NCBI GenBank assembly: GCA_900546635.1
Contig: URDS01000030.1
Coordinates: 1-24,019 of the forward strand
Direction of reading: 5' to 3'
Source of the DNA: an uncultured Eubacteriales bacterium
Lineage (GTDB): Bacteria; Bacillota; Clostridia; Oscillospirales; CAG-272
Length of the DNA stretch: 24,019 nt
Shown here: in pieces, positions 22,888 through 24,019 of the stretch
How positions within the stretch are numbered: the stretch's first letter is position 1
Layout: the number at the start of each line of letters is the position of its first letter
Notes under the pieces: generated by a model
Database searches by the model: none
Seen by the model: the letters and a program-made list of their open reading frames with translations, nothing else
What the model was told of the DNA's origin: nothing
Program-made: the position numbers and the translations under genes

Positions 22888-23606
22888 AACCGGCTGCTCC
22901 AAAATTCCATGAGTTTATCTTTCATTTGGCGCTGATGGGAACGGCTAACCGGCAGACGCATGCCGCTTTTACATCGCAGTTGGTCCCGCTCAAAGCTTTC
23001 AATATAAGCCAGATTGACAACACAACCCCGATCTACCGTAAAAAACTGTTCGGGATCCAGATCTTTACGCACTTCAAAAAGCGGGGCTCGAACCTTGATC
23101 TCACGCTGATTTTTACAATAAATCACAACATACCTGCCTTGCTTTCTGATATAAACGATCTGTCTGTACGGCACCCGCTCGCAAATGTCCGTCCTGAAAA
23201 CCAGAAGCGCCTCTTTATCCTGCTCTTTCAGCACATTATACGCATCCGAAATATAGTTACCAAGTTTTACATTTAATTCACTTTTATGCAAATACCGAAA
23301 AACATCAAGCTCATAGGATTGCGCCGCATACTGGATATAGGCGGTTAAAAAAATTATAACACTGTCCGGATAACGCTTTTTGATCTCATGCGCTATATTG
23401 AGGCCGTTATAGAACGGCATATCAATATCCAAAATCGCCAAGTCTACCGGCTTACCCTCATCAAGATCAAATGAAAAGATTCTGGAATCAGTGTACTCGC
23501 TGATGTTTAGCCGAACCGCCTCCGAGGACAGTGTTCGTACCAAAATCTTTTTTGTTTCTTTCAGAATTACAGGGTCATCATCACACAAAATACAGTTTAA
23601 TGTCAC
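22884..23606 (-). CDS. LytTR family response regulator, AgrA-like
   Basis: This is a 240-residue cytoplasmic regulator. The receiver domain (about 1-125) shows the acidic patch Asp9-Asp10-Asp11, phospho-acceptor Asp60 in ILDIDMP, Thr in FLTAY and Lys in YLHKSE. The C-terminal part (about 135-235) is a LytTR DNA-binding domain, with segments VYIRKQGRYVVIYCKN, FFTVDRGCVVNLAYI and LPVSRSHQRQMK. It is expected to be phosphorylated by the kinase encoded next and to activate agr and target promoters. Two in-frame GTG codons are possible. The one at 23606 is spaced 8 bases from GAGGAG, whereas the one at 23615 touches the site. It is the first gene of the agr-like operon. Confidence 0.9.
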   Translation of the reverse strand: MTLNCILCDDDPVILKETKKILVRTLSSEAVRLNISEYTDSRIFSFDLDEGKPVDLAILDIDMPFYNGLNIAHEIKKRYPDSVIIFLTAYIQYAAQSYELDVFRYLHKSELNVKLGNYISDAYNVLKEQDKEALLVFRTDICERVPYRQIVYIRKQGRYVVIYCKNQREIKVRAPLFEVRKDLDPEQFFTVDRGCVVNLAYIESFERDQLRCKSGMRLPVSRSHQRQMKDKLMEFWSSRL

Positions 23607-23746
23607 GTCAGTCACTCCTCAAAAATGTAATATAACTCTATAATGATCTTCGGCTCGGATCGAAAAACAGCTTGATTTGACCGTTTACGACCAAATCATA
23701 CAAGAATCCCCATTTGTATTTTCTGTACTTTTACCGAACCAATATT

Positions 23747-23775
23747 ATCATATCACGGTTTTACATATTTTTCAA
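23747..23775 (-). promoter_or_regulatory. Promoter of the agr-like operon
   Basis: On the minus strand it reads TTGAAA, 17 bp, TATGAT in an AT-rich stretch, giving a leader of about 130 bases before the regulator GTG. A perfect small palindrome TTTCCA-GTA-TGGAAA at 23808-23822 lies 32 bases upstream of the -35 and could be an operator. The 23607-23915 stretch holds nothing else I recognise as a gene. Confidence 0.7.
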
Positions 23776-23915
23776 CTTTGTCGTGCATTATTTTAATATG
23801 GTTTTATTTTCCAGTATGGAAATATTCGACCATAAAGCGGTTCTTACGCAATATCCTGTTTTGTTTATACAGTTAGTTCAATTTGCATAGGAATGTTTTT
23901 TTCTTTTTCATAACC

Positions 23916-23956
23916 AAAAAACCGCCCCGGCACTGCAAAACAATGCCGGGCGGTTT
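23916..23956 (-). terminator. Terminator of a gene beyond the right end
   Basis: The stem AAACCGCCCCGGCA/TGCCGGGCGGTTT has one bulged C and an 11-base loop, followed on the minus strand by six T. It would end transcription coming from beyond 24019, so the next gene is probably also on the minus strand. Confidence 0.8.
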
Positions 23957-23960
23957 CTAT

Positions 23961-24019
23961 CCGCCGAAAAACCAAGGTTTTTCGACGATGGGGCGCGTTC
24001 GCTCGCGCCGTCGCGCCGC
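23961..24019 (-). repeat. Interspersed repeat, copy C (partial, inverted)
   Basis: Read on the minus strand this matches copy A from position 61 to 119 almost base for base. It includes the GGCGCG/CGCGCC inverted repeat and the closing 12-bp stem (23962-23973/23976-23987). It is cut off by the end of the window. Its closing edge lies next to the terminator at 23916-23956. Confidence 0.88.

Noticed and set aside
23868..23876. TACAGTTAG as an AgrA/LytTR operator for the agr-like promoter
   Set aside because: It is a single half-site on the opposite strand, about 90 bp upstream of the -35, with no second copy at the usual spacing. It was not strong enough to annotate as a feature.
1..24019. CRISPR array, tRNA or rRNA genes
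   Set aside because: I looked for regularly spaced repeats, cloverleaf-like segments and conserved rRNA blocks by eye and found none. A covariance-model scan would be needed to exclude a divergent tRNA or riboswitch.

Overview
The window looks like part of an anaerobic Clostridia genome, most like the Oscillospiraceae/Ruminococcaceae group. This is an inference from gene families: an agr-type peptide quorum-sensing locus with LytTR and GHKL proteins, a clostridial-type citrate synthase, a DUF5662 protein, a MATE exporter, NatA/NatB-like ABC genes, purine-rich ribosome binding sites and strong -35/17 bp/-10 promoters. No rRNA, tRNA, transposase, phage gene or CRISPR array was seen. All 20 genes I can support lie on the minus strand, so transcription runs from high to low coordinates.

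Layout from the left end (3' end of the transcripts): a repeat copy and terminator (1-138); a zinc-finger anti-sigma-like protein and its sigma factor (151-1195) with their own promoter; a two-module AAA+ ATPase overlapping a MATE exporter (1274-4631); a PfkB sugar kinase (4826-5854) with its own promoter and terminator; a heterodimeric ABC exporter pair behind a DUF5662 gene (5974-10237); a NatA/NatB-like ABC pair (10364-12505); an FAD oxidoreductase with a Rieske domain (12748-14076); a repeat-rich 400 bp gap (14077-14475); citrate synthase (14476-15858); a 2-hydroxyacid dehydrogenase coupled to a sugar-phosphate isomerase/epimerase-like TIM barrel (16000-17741); a stand-alone iron-sulfur F420-hydrogenase-beta-like protein (17930-19102); and the agr-like locus (19303-23606).

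The agr-like locus is the most interesting part. In transcription order it holds a LytTR response regulator, two tandem AgrC-like histidine kinases, a terminator-like hairpin, AgrB, and a 40-residue AgrD missed by ordinary length cut-offs. The AgrD seems to carry serine where the ring cysteine is expected, which predicts a lactone rather than a thiolactone signal. The second kinase has an almost identical membrane sensor to the first, but has lost key N-box and G-box residues of the ATP-binding domain. It therefore looks like a pseudokinase receptor. The hairpin between the kinases and agrBD may keep signal production below receptor production.

The second notable item is an interspersed repeat. 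Copies lie at both extreme ends of the window, in opposite orientation, and a third longer copy sits in the middle. Its hairpin shows a compensatory base-pair change between copies, and each copy abuts a Rho-independent terminator. The window ending inside this repeat at both sides suggests a contig broken at a high-copy element.
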